This document shows, in pieces, positions 1-10,393 of a stretch of 64,000 nucleotides of DNA. A program made the translations under genes and the position numbers. The DNA comes from Diogma glabrata (lineage: Eukaryota > Arthropoda > Insecta > Diptera > Cylindrotomidae): the NCBI GenBank assembly GCA_963693315.1, contig OY856186.1:284104492-284168491 (forward strand), written 5' to 3'. The notes below the pieces were generated by a model. The model was not told where the DNA came from, did no database searches, and worked only from the letters and a program-made list of their open reading frames with translations. Positions within the stretch are counted from its first letter, which is position 1. The number at the start of each line of letters is the position of its first letter.

Positions 1-2
1 AT

Positions 3-1032
3 AGACCTATCTCCGTATTCATTTATGAAAAAATCATTTATGATCAAATATTAACACATTTAAACGACAATAACATTATATCTGCTCAGCAGTTTGGGTT
101 CACAAAAAACTCAAGTACTACAGCAGCTTGTCTTAGTCTCACAAACCTAATATCCACAAGTATAGATAAAAAAAAGTTTGTTGGTTGCTTATTTTTGGAT
201 ATTAGAAATGCATTTGGTACGGTGGACCACCAAATTCTATTATATAAACTTCGCAAACTGGGGCTTAAGGAAAGTAGCTTAAGTTTAATATCCTCATATC
301 TTTCAAACCGTCAACAATTCGTCAAAAATAATGATATAATATCAGATCCACAAACGAATAATAAAGGTGTTCCACAGGGTTCAAATTTAGGACCATTGTT
401 GTTCAATATTTATATAAATGATTTAACTCTTCTCAAACTAATTGGATATTTACTATTGTATGCTGATGATGCATCTTGATTTATGAGTGTGATACTTTGG
501 AAGAATTAAATGATGTGATGCAACAGGATTTAATTCAGATCCTAGGATGGTTTAACAAAATCTTCTTAAACTGAACGTATCTAAAACTAAATACTTATTG
601 CTTGACAATAAAAAAATCTGTAATCAACAACTAAATTCATTTAATTTATCATACGAAAATACAAGTATTGAAAGAGTAACATCACTCACATACCTTGGAC
701 TTAAAATAGACTCGAAGTTTAATTGGAATTTGCATATAGATAAAATAATGTCAGCTATTACACCGTATATATTTGCTATCAAAAGAACCAGAAATTTGCT
801 TCCACAAAAATCACTACTAAATATATATAATGCTTATATCCACTCCCATATATCATATTTGAATCCTATCTGGAGTGGAAGTTCAGAATACAAAATCAAT
901 GAACGTTTTATAAAACAAAAACGAGCAATAAAATACTTGTTCCATCTACCGATTACTTATCCAACTAGCCAATTATTCAAATCAGTTATATCATTGCCTG
1001 ATACAATAAAAATACAATTACTAAAATTTTGA
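3..1032 (+). pseudogene. Non-LTR retrotransposon reverse transcriptase, 5'-cut by window edge, frameshifted
   Basis: This encodes part of the RT of a jockey/CR1-like non-LTR retrotransposon, which would copy element RNA at a nicked target. The frame is open from the window edge to 479. It shows the finger region (QQFGFTKNSST, near 90-115), motif A (FLDIRNAFGTVDH), motif B (GVPQGSNLGPLLFNIYINDL) and motif C (LLYADDAS). After motif C the frame shifts near 477, shifts again near 560, and stays open from about 575 to 1032, where the thumb/C-terminal region is recognisable (YLGLKIDSKFNWNLHIDKI). The sequence stops resembling RT just after 1032. Two indels and a missing 3' end make it dead. The motifs make the RT call firm; the clade is an inference from the thumb region and could be a neighbouring jockey-superfamily clade. 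Confidence 0.88.
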
Positions 1033-1040
1033 TGATTGAT

Positions 1041-1215
1041 TTTGAATTTTTAATTTAAACTCAAGCAATTAAGCTATTTTGAATTTTTCAATTCGAAAGT
1101 ATATTTTGAATTTTTCTCAGAGAAATGCTCCATTTTTCTTTTATACGTGTTTCGGATTTTGATTCGAGCTATCCTCAGTGCCATGGTTCGCCGTTTTGGC
1201 AAACACGGTATCCAA
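1041..1215 (-). repeat. Interspersed repeat R1 (possibly tRNA-headed SINE), copy 1
   Basis: This segment matches, in reverse complement, 17605-17760, and in the same orientation 47930-48045; its left end (1180-1215) also matches 54868-54905. Shared landmarks are a 'ctcaag...aat' block, 'tttctcagagaaa' and 'cagtgcc..ggttcg'. Read on the minus strand it begins with a GGATA-CGTG block followed by a TTCGAAT/TTCGCC-like block, which resembles the A and B boxes of a tRNA promoter but with short spacing. A SINE is therefore plausible, not proven. Confidence 0.55.
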
Positions 1216-1324
1216 TTAACCTGTGATGGCATTTAAAAGTTGCAATTTCATCATTATTTAACTACTTTAAGTTGAATTTTTTCGCATTAGGTGCTATAAG
1301 TTGCTTGAAATTTTCTACAGTTAT

Positions 1325-1740
1325 AAAATGTACTTTTTCTATGATAACAGATGAAAAGTCTATTTTCAAGCAGGCGTAATCCCCTCTGCAAATAGGTTTC
1401 TTTTCACTGTAGTTGAAAAATTATTAATAAACTATAGTCATTTTCATATAATTTTACAAAGCTTTAAAACAAAGCAACCATGATAATAGAATATGAATTT
1501 TAAATGTTATTTTGTCGATTTCTAATTTAATAATTTCTAATAAATACCGTTTATGTACGTACATATTTACTATCACAGAAAAAATTATATTTCCTACGCG
1601 AGATAAAAACATTTTAAGTTCGTGAAATTACCCCACTCGACGCTAACGCGTCTCGTAACAAATTTTCACTCACGAAAAAGCAGCGTTTTCATCTCTTGTA
1701 GCAAAATGTACTATTCCACACTTACTGAAAAAATTGCAAA
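1325..1740 (+). repeat. Interspersed repeat R2, copy 1 (contains a palindrome)
   Basis: This stretch is the reverse complement of 26285-26655 over about 370 bases with scattered differences; shared landmarks are 'gatgaaaagtct', 'tttgtcgatttctaattta' and 'cacgaa..ttttcatctc'. Its right end (about 1600-1720) folds back on itself around a loop with 'ctcgacgctaacgcgtctcg'. No protein is encoded; the 60-residue open frame here is non-coding. Confidence 0.65.
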
Positions 1741-1863
1741 TATTTGTTTTTATCTGTACTTTAAGGACATAGATAAGGAGATGGGAAAACAAAAATTTTT
1801 TTAAAGAATCGATTTTGATTTATAAAATCGAAAAAGATTGAAACATTCCAAAAACAAAGTGCA

Positions 1864-2165
1864 GCGGCAGGTATATCCGCTAGAAATATGTAGATTTCGG
1901 GGTCAGTCACACAGTTTTGTGTACAAATAAAATTAGATGTGTCAGATTAGTTTAAATAAAAATTTAAGTAGAAACAGAATAATTTAAAAAAATTAGGAAA
2001 CCAAATTAAATACATTTTCCGAAACAACTTTATTAATGCAATTTCGGAACAGTTTTATTTAAGTTGGTTAAAACTACTTTTAATAACATATTAAATCCAC
2101 CAAAGAGCAAATTAACGTCACACCTACAATACCAAATAATCTATAATCAAAAATTATCAAACATC
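1864..2165 (+). repeat. Interspersed repeat R3, copy 1
   Basis: Reverse complement of 24203-24519 with roughly one difference per ten bases by eye. Shared landmarks are 'gcggcaggtat', 'gatttcggggtcag', 'agatgtgtc' and 'ccaccaaagagcaaattaac'. R2 and R3 occur in the same order at both places, but 120 bases apart here and about 1.8 kb apart near 24-26 kb, so they may be two parts of one larger element. Confidence 0.65.
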
Positions 2166-2805
2166 TAAAATTATCAGTTGTAATTTCTCAAGGGAGGTGA
2201 TAATTCGAAAGAATTTTTCAAAAAATTATGAGAATTTATCAACGAACAAGGGGAATTCGTTTAGAAAATTTTTTGCCATTTTTCGTTTCTTTATATATTT
2301 TTTATGAATTATACGTTGGCCTACTGTGATATCAGTTAATTATTTCAAAATTAGACTGATAATTTTTTTTTTTGATGTCAGAAATTTTATTTTTCATTCA
2401 TACAAACTATGATATTTGAACAGTAGGCTTTGTTTTAACTGTCGGCAATTCTTCTTGTCGTCGATAATTTTGCTTTGTCGTTATGATAATTCTTTGTTAT
2501 CATTTTTTCTTCTAACAAAATTAAATATAATTTCATCTTAGTAGGCACATAAATGTTATAAATTTGTAATTTATTTTTGACAAATAAACATAAACATGCA
2601 ATCATTTATGAATGAAAACGGACATTTTTATTATTTGCAAATTGCATTTTTACATAATTTTGCATTATTGAATATTTTGTAGAAAAAATTTTATTTATAA
2701 ACTAATATCTTTTAAAAAAAATTATAATTCAAAAAAATTATCTCATTAAATACCATTCTTCATTGAAGTTTTTTCGAAAAGTTTTCAATTTTACTCATTA
2801 GGTTA
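2166..2805. other. AT-rich stretch, no gene recognised
   Basis: Low-complexity A/T-rich DNA with short T runs. I see no coding frame, RNA gene or clear repeat boundary. Confidence 0.5.
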
Positions 2806-2808
2806 TTT

Positions 2809-2900
2809 TTAAGCAACACTGCTCAATCAAACCACTACTTAAACCACTCGTCCTTCGGACTCGTGGTTTATTGTGCGCTTTGATTCGCAGTGTTGCTAAA
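2809..2900. repeat. Palindrome with nested hairpin
   Basis: The outer arms pair 'aagcaacactgc' at 2811 with 'gcagtgttgct' ending near 2898. A second, inner hairpin pairs 'taaaccac' (2840-2847) with 'gtggttta' (2863-2870) around a CTCG-TTCGGA-CTCG loop. Similar palindromes with CGAG-flanked GC-rich centres recur in the window. Confidence 0.7.
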
Positions 2901-3018
2901 TAATTTTTCGTAAAATCAAAAAATTTTCGATAAAATTTCAATGACTCGTGGTATTACAACCGATGATTTTTAATATCCAAGTAGGCCAGACGTATAAGTA
3001 TTTGTTATTAGTATAGTT

Positions 3019-3166
3019 CAAATGTTATTGGTGAAATTGAATGATGTCATTACATTTTAGAGAATTTCATTGGTTTAAATTAAAATAGTCTTAGTTTTAT
3101 TTTAATTTAAACTAATGAAATTCTCTAAAATGTAATGACATCATTCAATTTCACCAATAACATTTG
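3019..3166. repeat. Near-perfect long hairpin (68-bp arms, 12-bp loop)
   Basis: Positions 3019-3086 are the reverse complement of 3099-3166 with a single mismatch that would still pair as G-U in RNA. The arms start and end with 'caaatgttattgg' / 'ccaataacatttg'. It could be a tiny foldback MITE or, if transcribed, a long hairpin RNA; the sequence does not decide. Confidence 0.85.
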
Positions 3167-3364
3167 AATGCAATATTTAAAAATATACTTTTTTACTATG
3201 TTTATTTTTAATTTTTATTTTATTAATAATAATATAAACTTCCTTATAGTAACAATTTTGAATTTGATTTTTCATTTTATTGAATATCGATTTCGACTTA
3301 CGTCATCCTCAGTTCTTAAATTATGATTACAATTTTTGCATAAACTATGGTCTTATATACTATT

Positions 3365-4046
3365 TCAGCTGCTATTTTTTATTATTATGTCAGTTGTAGT
3401 GTTGATTTTATCATTTAAAATGTTGTTGTTATTTTTATGTTTATATATTTCTATTTCTTCCAATCTATCTAGATGCTGTCCTTTTCTTTTTTTATGTAAT
3501 ATGGTTAAATTATTGTTGATATTGGTGTATTTGTGTTTTTCTATTTTTAAATGTTGGGCATATCTGGATTTTGGATCACTTTTATGAATTTCACTGTTCA
3601 ATAAATCTTTTTGTGAAGGACCGCTCCGTTTGACCTATATAAAATTTACTGCAGTCATCACACGTAATTTTATTGTGTCTAACGTTTGGGTTTTTTTGGT
3701 TTTTAGGGTAATTTTCTGTTTTATTTTTGTTTTTGTAAGCTGCAATATGTCCATATTTTTTTAAAGTTTTTTGCATTATTCAAAATGTTTTATTATATGT
3801 TGCGCCTATGTATTTTTGCCTGCTAAGTTTTCTTCATTCCTCAATGTTGTTAGGGTTTGCAAATTTTTCTTGTTTTTATGTTTTCTATTTAGTGTGTCAA
3901 TTAATTCGTTTTTATATCCGTTTCTACTGGCTATGTATTTTATGTTATTTAATTCGTCTTGATAATTTTCTGCATTCATTGGTATACTGTCTATTTAATT
4001 TAACTATTTAATTCGTCTTGATAATTTTCTGCATTCATTGGTATAC
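3365..4046 (-). pseudogene. Penelope-like element, end of RT and GIY-YIG endonuclease, degraded
   Basis: Read on the minus strand, 4040-3830 encodes a run ending the RT region (NIKYIASRNGYKNELID), then a linker with IGATYNKTF, a stop, and from 3776 the frame LKKYGHIAAYKNKNKTENY that resembles the connector of Penelope-like elements. The GIY-YIG endonuclease follows as ITCDDCSKFYIGQTERSF, continuing after a frameshift near 3595 as SEIHKSDPKSRYAQHL and EEIEIYKHKNN. Penelope-like RTs carry such a C-terminal nuclease, which cuts the target DNA. The GIY half of the motif is eroded, while YIGQT and the following arginine are kept. At least two frame breaks make it dead. A 59-bp tandem duplication at 3947-4048 lies in the RT end. 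Confidence 0.75.
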
Positions 4047-4048
4047 CG
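3947..4048. repeat. 59-bp tandem duplication
   Basis: The block beginning 'atttaattcgtcttgataa' at 3947 is repeated at 4006, ending with 'ggtata' each time; it sits inside the Penelope-like remnant. Confidence 0.8.
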
Positions 4049-4059
4049 TCTAATTTCAA

Positions 4060-4640
4060 TTATCCGAAGTTCCACAAAAAGTAAATTTTAAAAGTAAAAG
4101 GATTAGTAATTTTTAATGTATTTTATTTCACACAAAATTGAAAAAAAATCTCAAAACTATACGTATCCATACATATGTATTTAAAAATTATATAAAATGG
4201 ATGTATGTACCATGTACATTAATATTAATAATAATATTAATATATGTATACATATACATAATAAATATGTAATATGTATGTACATTAGGGTGTTCCCCCT
4301 AAAATAACGATAAAAAAATAACGATATATTTTTGGTCTCACCCCCTAAATCGGTGTGAATACATATAAAAATGAACTGCAACAAATTTTAGGTCAATCAA
4401 ATAAAGTTAACCCAATCAAATGAAGTTGAACTTTGGCTTAAGAGTTATTCTATATGAAATCATCGAAAAAAAAATTGTTGCTGCACTGTTTTAGATGTTA
4501 CTCAAACTTTGTTGAAATGTTCTTTAGGGTTAAAAAAATCAAAATCCACAAGGATTTAATTTTCGCACGCACCACTTCTGGTCCACGCAAAATAAAGCAC
4601 TTGAAAAGTCGTATTTTTGTGTTTTGCGGTTTTAGCTGTA
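4060..4640. other. AT-rich stretch, no gene recognised
   Basis: Includes a run rich in 'atatgtatacat' and 'taatattaat' near 4200-4290. No coding or repeat structure I can name. Confidence 0.4.
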
Positions 4641-4645
4641 AAACT

Positions 4646-5256
4646 TTTTCTAATAAAGATATTGATTCGATCAATGTGGCATTATAAAGCTGAAAGATGG
4701 TAGTTTCCTAAACAAAAATAAAAATGTAAGAAACTATAAGCTGTAAGTAAGAAGCTGTACGCTGTAAGAAACAAATGGCCATATAATGTTGGCTTCTCTT
4801 TAAACGCCTGTACACCCGCGCCAAGAGGAAATAACAAAACAAATCTTTAAGTTTTTTAAAGTTAAAGGTAAGAACTAAATATCCTGCTAATTTCAAATTT
4901 TTGTCTTTTACCAAACACGTCCAAATTGTAGCCTGAAACATGCAAATTGCTGAAATTTCAAAATTTCAAGTAAAGAGTTTTTGCATTACGAGTTGACTGA
5001 ACGAGTCGATTTGAATTTTTTACACTATAACGATATGTGCACTTTGATATTTGAGAATATTTAGACTTTTATATTCAACAGTGCAGACGCTGGTGTCAAT
5101 TGAAAATCAGAAGAAATCATTAAAATACACGTATTGAAAATACTCTTTAATTTTTCAAATATATAAATTATGTCAATTTTTATTTTTGTTTTAGAAACTA
5201 CCATCTTTCAGCTTTATAATGCTACCTTGATCTATTCAATATCTTTAATAGAAAAT
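4646..5256. mobile_element. Inverted-repeat element with about 80-bp arms (MITE-like)
   Basis: The arm at 4646-4731 is the reverse complement of 5176-5256. Both contain 'cattataaagctgaaagatgg' minus a base or two, followed by 'tagttt' and 'aacaaaaataaa'. About 445 bases of unrelated AT-rich DNA lie between. No target duplication is obvious, so the ends are approximate. Confidence 0.6.
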
Positions 5257-5486
5257 ACATTGTGTTATTAGGAATAAGTTTTGTTTAAATTTAATTTATT
5301 AAAATGATTGTTTTAGTGTTTGGTAAAAATAAAATATAAATAAAAATCAAAAATTTTGTGCAAAAAAATTAAATATTGTTATGAAAAAAAATTATGATTG
5401 TTTTCCTTTTTTTTTTGTTAAATTATTTCCATAAATAAGTGATGATGTTGTAAAGAAATTGATTGGTTTAAAATCGTTGGAAAAAA

Positions 5487-6029
5487 ATGGCTTCAACTGA
5501 AGTAAACATGTTAAGATTTTTAAAGTTATCACAAAAATTTAATTGTTTCTATTTAACGGGATTTAATAATAAAGAATGTCGTCCATTCATTGTTGATGGT
5601 CAGCAAGTGGGGTTAATTCGACCAAATGTACTTAAACAACTATTTAAACATTCAAAAATATCTTGTTTTCGTGAAAATGATAATGTCACTAAAGGAATTA
5701 TTGAACTTAATCCAGCATTTAGAGATTATAATGAGAGATCAGAAACCATTAATAAAATATTACGAGAATTTAGAAATGGTGGAGCATTTGTAACACTTAA
5801 AGGATGGTGTGACGAATGCTTCGAAGTAAAAACAACTAGTGAAAATTCTCTATTGAGAATGGAGCGATCGGCAACATGTTTATTTGGAATAAGAAATTTT
5901 GGTGTTGATATTAATGGTTGTGTAAGACATCCAACCAAAGAATTATGTATATGGTTACAACAAAGATCTGTCACAAAACAAACATGGCTAGGGAGTCACG
6001 ATGAAGACAACATTGATGTAATAATGTAA
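5487..6029 (+). pseudogene. Nudix-family protein, DUF4743 N-terminal half only
   Basis: A 180-codon frame with a good start (aaaaaATGG) matches the N-terminal half of the DUF4743-plus-Nudix proteins (yeast YJR142W / plant Nudix-20/24 type). Recognisable segments are FIVDGQQVGLIRPNVLK (about 35-51), IIELNPAFRDYNERS (about 74-88), LREFRNGGAFVTLKGW (about 95-110), LLRMERSATCLFGIRNFGVD (about 126-145) and IWLQQRSVTKQTW (about 154-166). Family members run on into the catalytic Nudix box; here homology stops after TKQTW and the last 14 residues come from the inverted repeat that starts near 5992, which also gives the stop codon. The usual length is roughly 320-340 residues, so about half is missing, including all catalytic residues. 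It is either a captured or duplicated fragment or a genuine exon whose 3' splice partner was lost. The long uninterrupted frame suggests it is young. Confidence 0.7.
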
Positions 6030-7712
6030 GCTTATAAATTTTAATTTATATAATTTTTGATTTTTATTTTATTCTTTTCTGTTAGTAAATTAAATATTAG
6101 CGATATTTATTCTGTGATATATTAAGAGATTTCCAAGTGTGATATTTGTTTGTCGTTAAATTCAGTTTGTAGTTTTCATTTTTAGTAGTTTTGAGCTATC
6201 CGGTGTAAAATAAAATAAAGATAGTTTTCGTAAAAGTTCAATGGTAACAAATGGCGCTACGAAACGAAACCGACCCGTGGGGTGTAATAAATTTTTTAAT
6301 GAGTACCGTAATTGCGGTAATAATTAAATAATTTTGGGCAAATTTTGATGAGTCATGTTTTTGGCGCAAAAATTTGGCGCGAGTTTGGCAAAACCAGGTT
6401 TATGGTTTGTTTGTATATAGTCTCGAAATACTTAGCTGAAAATTTATAAATTATTGTTTTTTTTTGCTTTGAACAGAAACAAAATAATGTTTCTGGCATT
6501 GATTTTAAAATCTATTTTGAAATAAATAATAAATTTCTGGTTTTGTTTCCTTGACCAATGAATGACTTATATGAAATAAAATTCAATTAGTTATCGGTTG
6601 ATTTAATGGGAAATTAGGGTTCTTGTTTCAGAATAGATTTTGTTGGGAAACATCAATTGTTGTATTTAAAATTAACTTCTTTGTATTTAAATACATGTTT
6701 CATATTTAATATTGTAGTTTAGGTGTTGTATATTTTTGATGCAATAGAACAATGTCTATGGAGTTTAAGACTTGAAGTCTAGCGCTCGGGAGCGTTCTCC
6801 AAGAAAACGTCATTAGTTCTAGTAATTTATTTTTAGTTTAGTTTTAGGTGGAACAACCATGGCTGGGCCAATAGAATTTGGTTTTATTCCATTATTCCAT
6901 ATCGTGACAGTCATGGTTGTTTCTTTTTAATTTTGGGAGAAACCGTTCTGCAGAATCTGGTCGTTAGGGGCTTATCTAGTCGGTTCTCACATGCATTCTT
7001 GGGGTTTGCTCGCGAGCGTGAGAATTCAAGTATAGAATTAGATGAAATTTGACATATGTATCATATTTTGGTTCTTTTTCTTACAAACAGATCTTGACTT
7101 GGAAATCTCTTATCATTTTGGAAAATAAGTAAATAAACAATTTTTTGTAAATAAAATAAAAATTTTTTTTGAAAATATAAATAAATAAAATTTATTAAAT
7201 AGAATATATTTTTTTGAAAATAATGATTTTAGGAATATATAACTTAAACAAAAATTTCTTTGTTGAATTTTCAAAAATAACATTTTTTTTTGAAAATTTA
7301 ACTAAACCAATTTTTCTAATAAATAAATAAATAAATATATTTTATGTTTAAAATAATTATATAAAACAATAATTAATAATAATTTTTGAAAATTAAATGA
7401 ATAAATTTTATTAAATAAAATAATCTTTTTAGAATAATAATATAAATAATTTTAAGATACGTTACCATGAACTTTTATGAGAAAATTAATTTGCACCGGA
7501 TAGCTCAAACACTATTTTAAGACTGAAATTCACTGACTTTATCGCGACAAACAAACAAAATTCCACTTGGAAATCTCTTACTATATCACAGAATGAATAT
7601 CACTAATATTTTACTAACATCAAAAATAATTTATCAAAAAACCAATCAAAAATTATATAATTTAAAATTTAAGCTTACATTATTTATATTACTTCATTGT
7701 TGTCTTCATCGT
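5992..7712. mobile_element. 1.7-kb inverted-repeat element between two gene fragments
   Basis: The arm at 5992-6245 is the reverse complement of 7453-7712 over about 255 bases with many small differences. Both arms begin 'cacgatgaagacaac', contain 'atataatttttgat', 'ctgtgatat', 'taagagatttccaagt' and 'gagctatccggtg', and end at 'ggtaac'. The middle (6246-7452) has no coding frame I recognise; it contains a third copy of 'cttggaaatctctta' at 7094. No target duplication is visible at the outer ends. Confidence 0.7.
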
Positions 7713-8078
7713 GATTATTTTTACCATTCCTTGTTAATCTTCTGAGATAACTCCCTTTACTAACAATTCCTGATCGTATAGCATATTTAGCACACTCATG
7801 ACATGAACACAGTGCTACACACATTGTGCTTCCTTTGATCCACAAACCACTTTTATTTAAACTCGCATTCACATCTGCATGCACCACGTATAAATTTTAA
7901 TGTATTCAATTCTTTTCCCCATGGAAATTCATCATCACTGCAGCCAATTGGAAATCTATCACAACCAATTCCCACAATTTTATTATCGTTGTTTACGTTT
8001 ACGCAACACTTGTGTTGTTAAATCTTTACTACGTTTTACTACCAGAAATGCAGGTGTCATAGAATATTCAGACCAACG
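7684..8078 (-). pseudogene. dCMP deaminase (DCTD) fragment, frameshifted
   Basis: On the minus strand, starting near 8078, three frames give consecutive blocks of deoxycytidylate deaminase, which makes dUMP from dCMP for thymidylate synthesis. Block one is WSEYSM..AFLVVKRSKD...QV. Block two is NNDNKIVGIG then GCSDDEFPWGK. Block three is VHADVNASLNKSG, IKGSTMCVAL and CHECAKYAIRSGI, the zinc and catalytic region. The zinc-binding histidine and both cysteines (C..C in SCHEC) are kept, but the catalytic glutamate of HAE is aspartate (HAD). Two frameshifts (near 7990 and 7880) break it. Homology ends near 7755, and the last codons (HDEDNNEV) come from the inverted-repeat arm. Whether it is a processed copy or an exon piece is not decided. 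Confidence 0.8.
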
Positions 8079-8099
8079 ATGACAAACACTAGCTTTATA

Positions 8100-8740
8100 A
8101 TTTGGTCTTATTTACCTTTTTCCACAACTTTAAATTTATTATAAGATAACTGATAAAAATTTTTTCATTTTAGATCGATGGATAAATAAATTTTTTGTCA
8201 CACTTCATCACACAAATAAACAAAGAAAAACTTTGACATCACAATGAATATAAAATTTAATTCTCTATATATAAGAACATTTACATTTTTTTTTCATTTA
8301 CCAAATTGTACTACACTTTTTGAGTTTTAAATTATACTTATTTAAACAAATTAAAAAAACTTAAATAATTGAAAGTCAAATTAAATTTTATTGGAAATAT
8401 AATATAATTAACAATAAATTGAAATAAATCTATTTTACAACAACATATTGTTTTTTCTTTAATTTCCAAATTATACTGATTGACTTTATTTTATTATAAA
8501 ATTTCTCATTTTTATATTAATTTTTCTTCTTCTGTTTCCCCTTCCAACAATCAACATTTCTCCAACGTATAAAAAAAACATTAAATCAAACATGTTTAGT
8601 GTTGAAATTGAGTGACGCAACTAAATCTCAACAGTAGCATACAAAAATGTTGCGACTTTTAAGATAATTAATGAAATTATAATTGAAAATGAAAATTATT
8701 ATTTTTAGAACAAAATTGAAATATTCTTGGCATTACATGT
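8100..8740. other. AT-rich stretch, no gene recognised
   Basis: No coding frame or repeat partner seen beyond simple A/T bias. Confidence 0.4.
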
Positions 8741-9010
8741 TTCCAAATAAACGAGTTCAAAGCAAAGCGTTCCGCGAACAATGTGGCTTTTCTTACTGTG
8801 TCACTGACGATTAAACCACCGTCAATAATAGAAGAAATAGGAGATTTGGAACCAGACTTTAAAGGATTAATGGCACTGTAAAAACTTCGTTTCTAAGGGC
8901 CAATCTGGCTGCTCTGGAAAACAAATATTTTTGTTGGGGTTTCATTATTGTGAATGGAACGAAGTTATTATAATATGCTATATTATTATTATATTATTAT
9001 TTTGTATTTA

Positions 9011-9081
9011 TTTTCACTCAGATAATATACCAAACTACCCAGGAACTCTGGAAGGTGGGTATATTATCTGTGTAAAATAAA
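9011..9081. repeat. Short inverted repeat
   Basis: 'attttcactcagataatatacc' at about 9011 faces 'ggtatattatctgtgtaaaat' ending at about 9081. It sits directly upstream of the LINE fragment at 9085. Confidence 0.6.
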
Positions 9082-9084
9082 TAA

Positions 9085-9880
9085 TTAACTTTCCTGGCGA
9101 AAGTAGTGAATCGTTTTTGACAAATGATCCTTCGTTAGAACAATTAAAAGTATCAGAACCTTTAGGTGGGGCATATCATAATTTGATTTCCACACATTTA
9201 AATTTACAAGTTCCTAAACCGTTTAAAACTAATCCTGGTCTTGTTTGGGATTATAAAGCTGCAGATTGGCGGGGACTTAGAGATATCTTTAATTCAAACG
9301 TTCCCGCTTTAAATTTTTCAGAAATAATACACCTGGGTATGTGCAAGTTTATTCCAATTGATCGTTCCGAAGGCTGATCTATGGGTTTCGAGTAAAAATA
9401 AAGAAGCAATAAAATATAAAAAATGCTTTTCGAAGGTACAACCAAAATAAAACTGATGAAAACCGAATAGAAAAAAATATATTAAGTAGAAAACTAATAG
9501 ATGCAGAGAAAATTTTTTTTATTACGGAAAAAGCCACTAATTTTGCTGAACACCCAGCACAATTTTTAAAAAGCCATTAGTGGAATCTAATTTGCAGCCT
9601 AATTTAGTTCCAGTAGTTTCTATCAAAATTAATACTAATAAGGCCAGATAGTATTTCTTTAGTTATTTTTAAAACATTTGCTAAGAAATTAGCATCAATC
9701 CTTGCTAAAATTGTCTATTTGTCATATAAGAGGGTAAAAAAATTAGTAGTGTTTGGCCAATTTAAAAAAAGGTGCCTAAAACGGCTCCAACAAATTACAA
9801 ACCCATATCAATCTTGTCGGTTGTTGCTAAAATATTTGAGAAGAACATTAATTAAGATTCAACATTAATTAAGAGCTTCT
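9085..9880 (+). pseudogene. Non-LTR retrotransposon remnant, endonuclease end and start of RT
   Basis: The first part (about 9085-9377) reads LEQLKVSEPLGGAYHNLIS and WDYKAADWRGLRDIFNS, which corresponds to the end of the APE-type endonuclease (the normal SDHNLI is here AYHNLI, so a catalytic Asp is lost) and the following linker. Small frame changes later, 9640-9870 gives SISLVIFKTFAKKLASILAKI and, after further breaks, PTNYKPISILSVVAKIFEKN, the start of RT. The remaining RT is missing. Heavily decayed jockey/I-superfamily element; clade not decided. Confidence 0.65.
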
Positions 9881-9884
9881 TAAG

Positions 9885-10248
9885 TCGTCAAAAATAATTA
9901 AAGAAAGACAATGAACTGGGAAGAAGATTTTGACATTTAAGTCGAGATTATAATGCTTAGTTCTTTCAGACCGAAGTAATTCTGTTTTTTAATTTTTTAA
10001 TTGTGTGCTCTAAAGTCTAATCTATACATTATTATAAAGCTTTTAAAAAATAAGAGGTAAACACACTCAATGTCATATCTTTTAATATTAAAATTAAGAT
10101 GCTGTCAACAAACATTGCTGAATGTATCAATCTATGTAATTTCAAGTATAAGAAATTACCGACAAGTCAATAAAACAAATATAAAAAGATTCAATAGATT
10201 CTAATATCTTCTTAAATTATCAAAAGTTGCTATGAGAAATGGCTTGCA
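9885..10248. other. AT-rich stretch, no gene recognised
   Basis: Nothing seen besides base-composition bias. Confidence 0.35.
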
Positions 10249-10393
10249 CAAATCATTTTATTTAAAATCCCCTAAACTTTCTTTTATCAGTTATCTAACA
10301 AAAAAAAAGCCCCAAGCTTTTTTTATTTTTAAAATTTATTTTTTATTTCAATAACAATTCTAACCAAGAAAAATGAGAGGAAAACACGTAAAT
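10249..10393 (+). repeat. Direct repeat X, left copy
   Basis: Nearly identical, in the same orientation, to 17343-17481; both run from 'caaatcatttta' to 'ggaaaacacgtaaat' with only a few indels. The two copies bracket about 7 kb that contains the hAT and the foldback-like element. They lack TG...CA ends, so they do not look like LTRs. Confidence 0.75.

Noticed and set aside
5487..8078. Remnant of an integrated large DNA virus (both gene types occur in some)
   Set aside because: The DUF4743 type is a cellular family and no viral core gene is nearby; gene-fragment capture or duplication is simpler.
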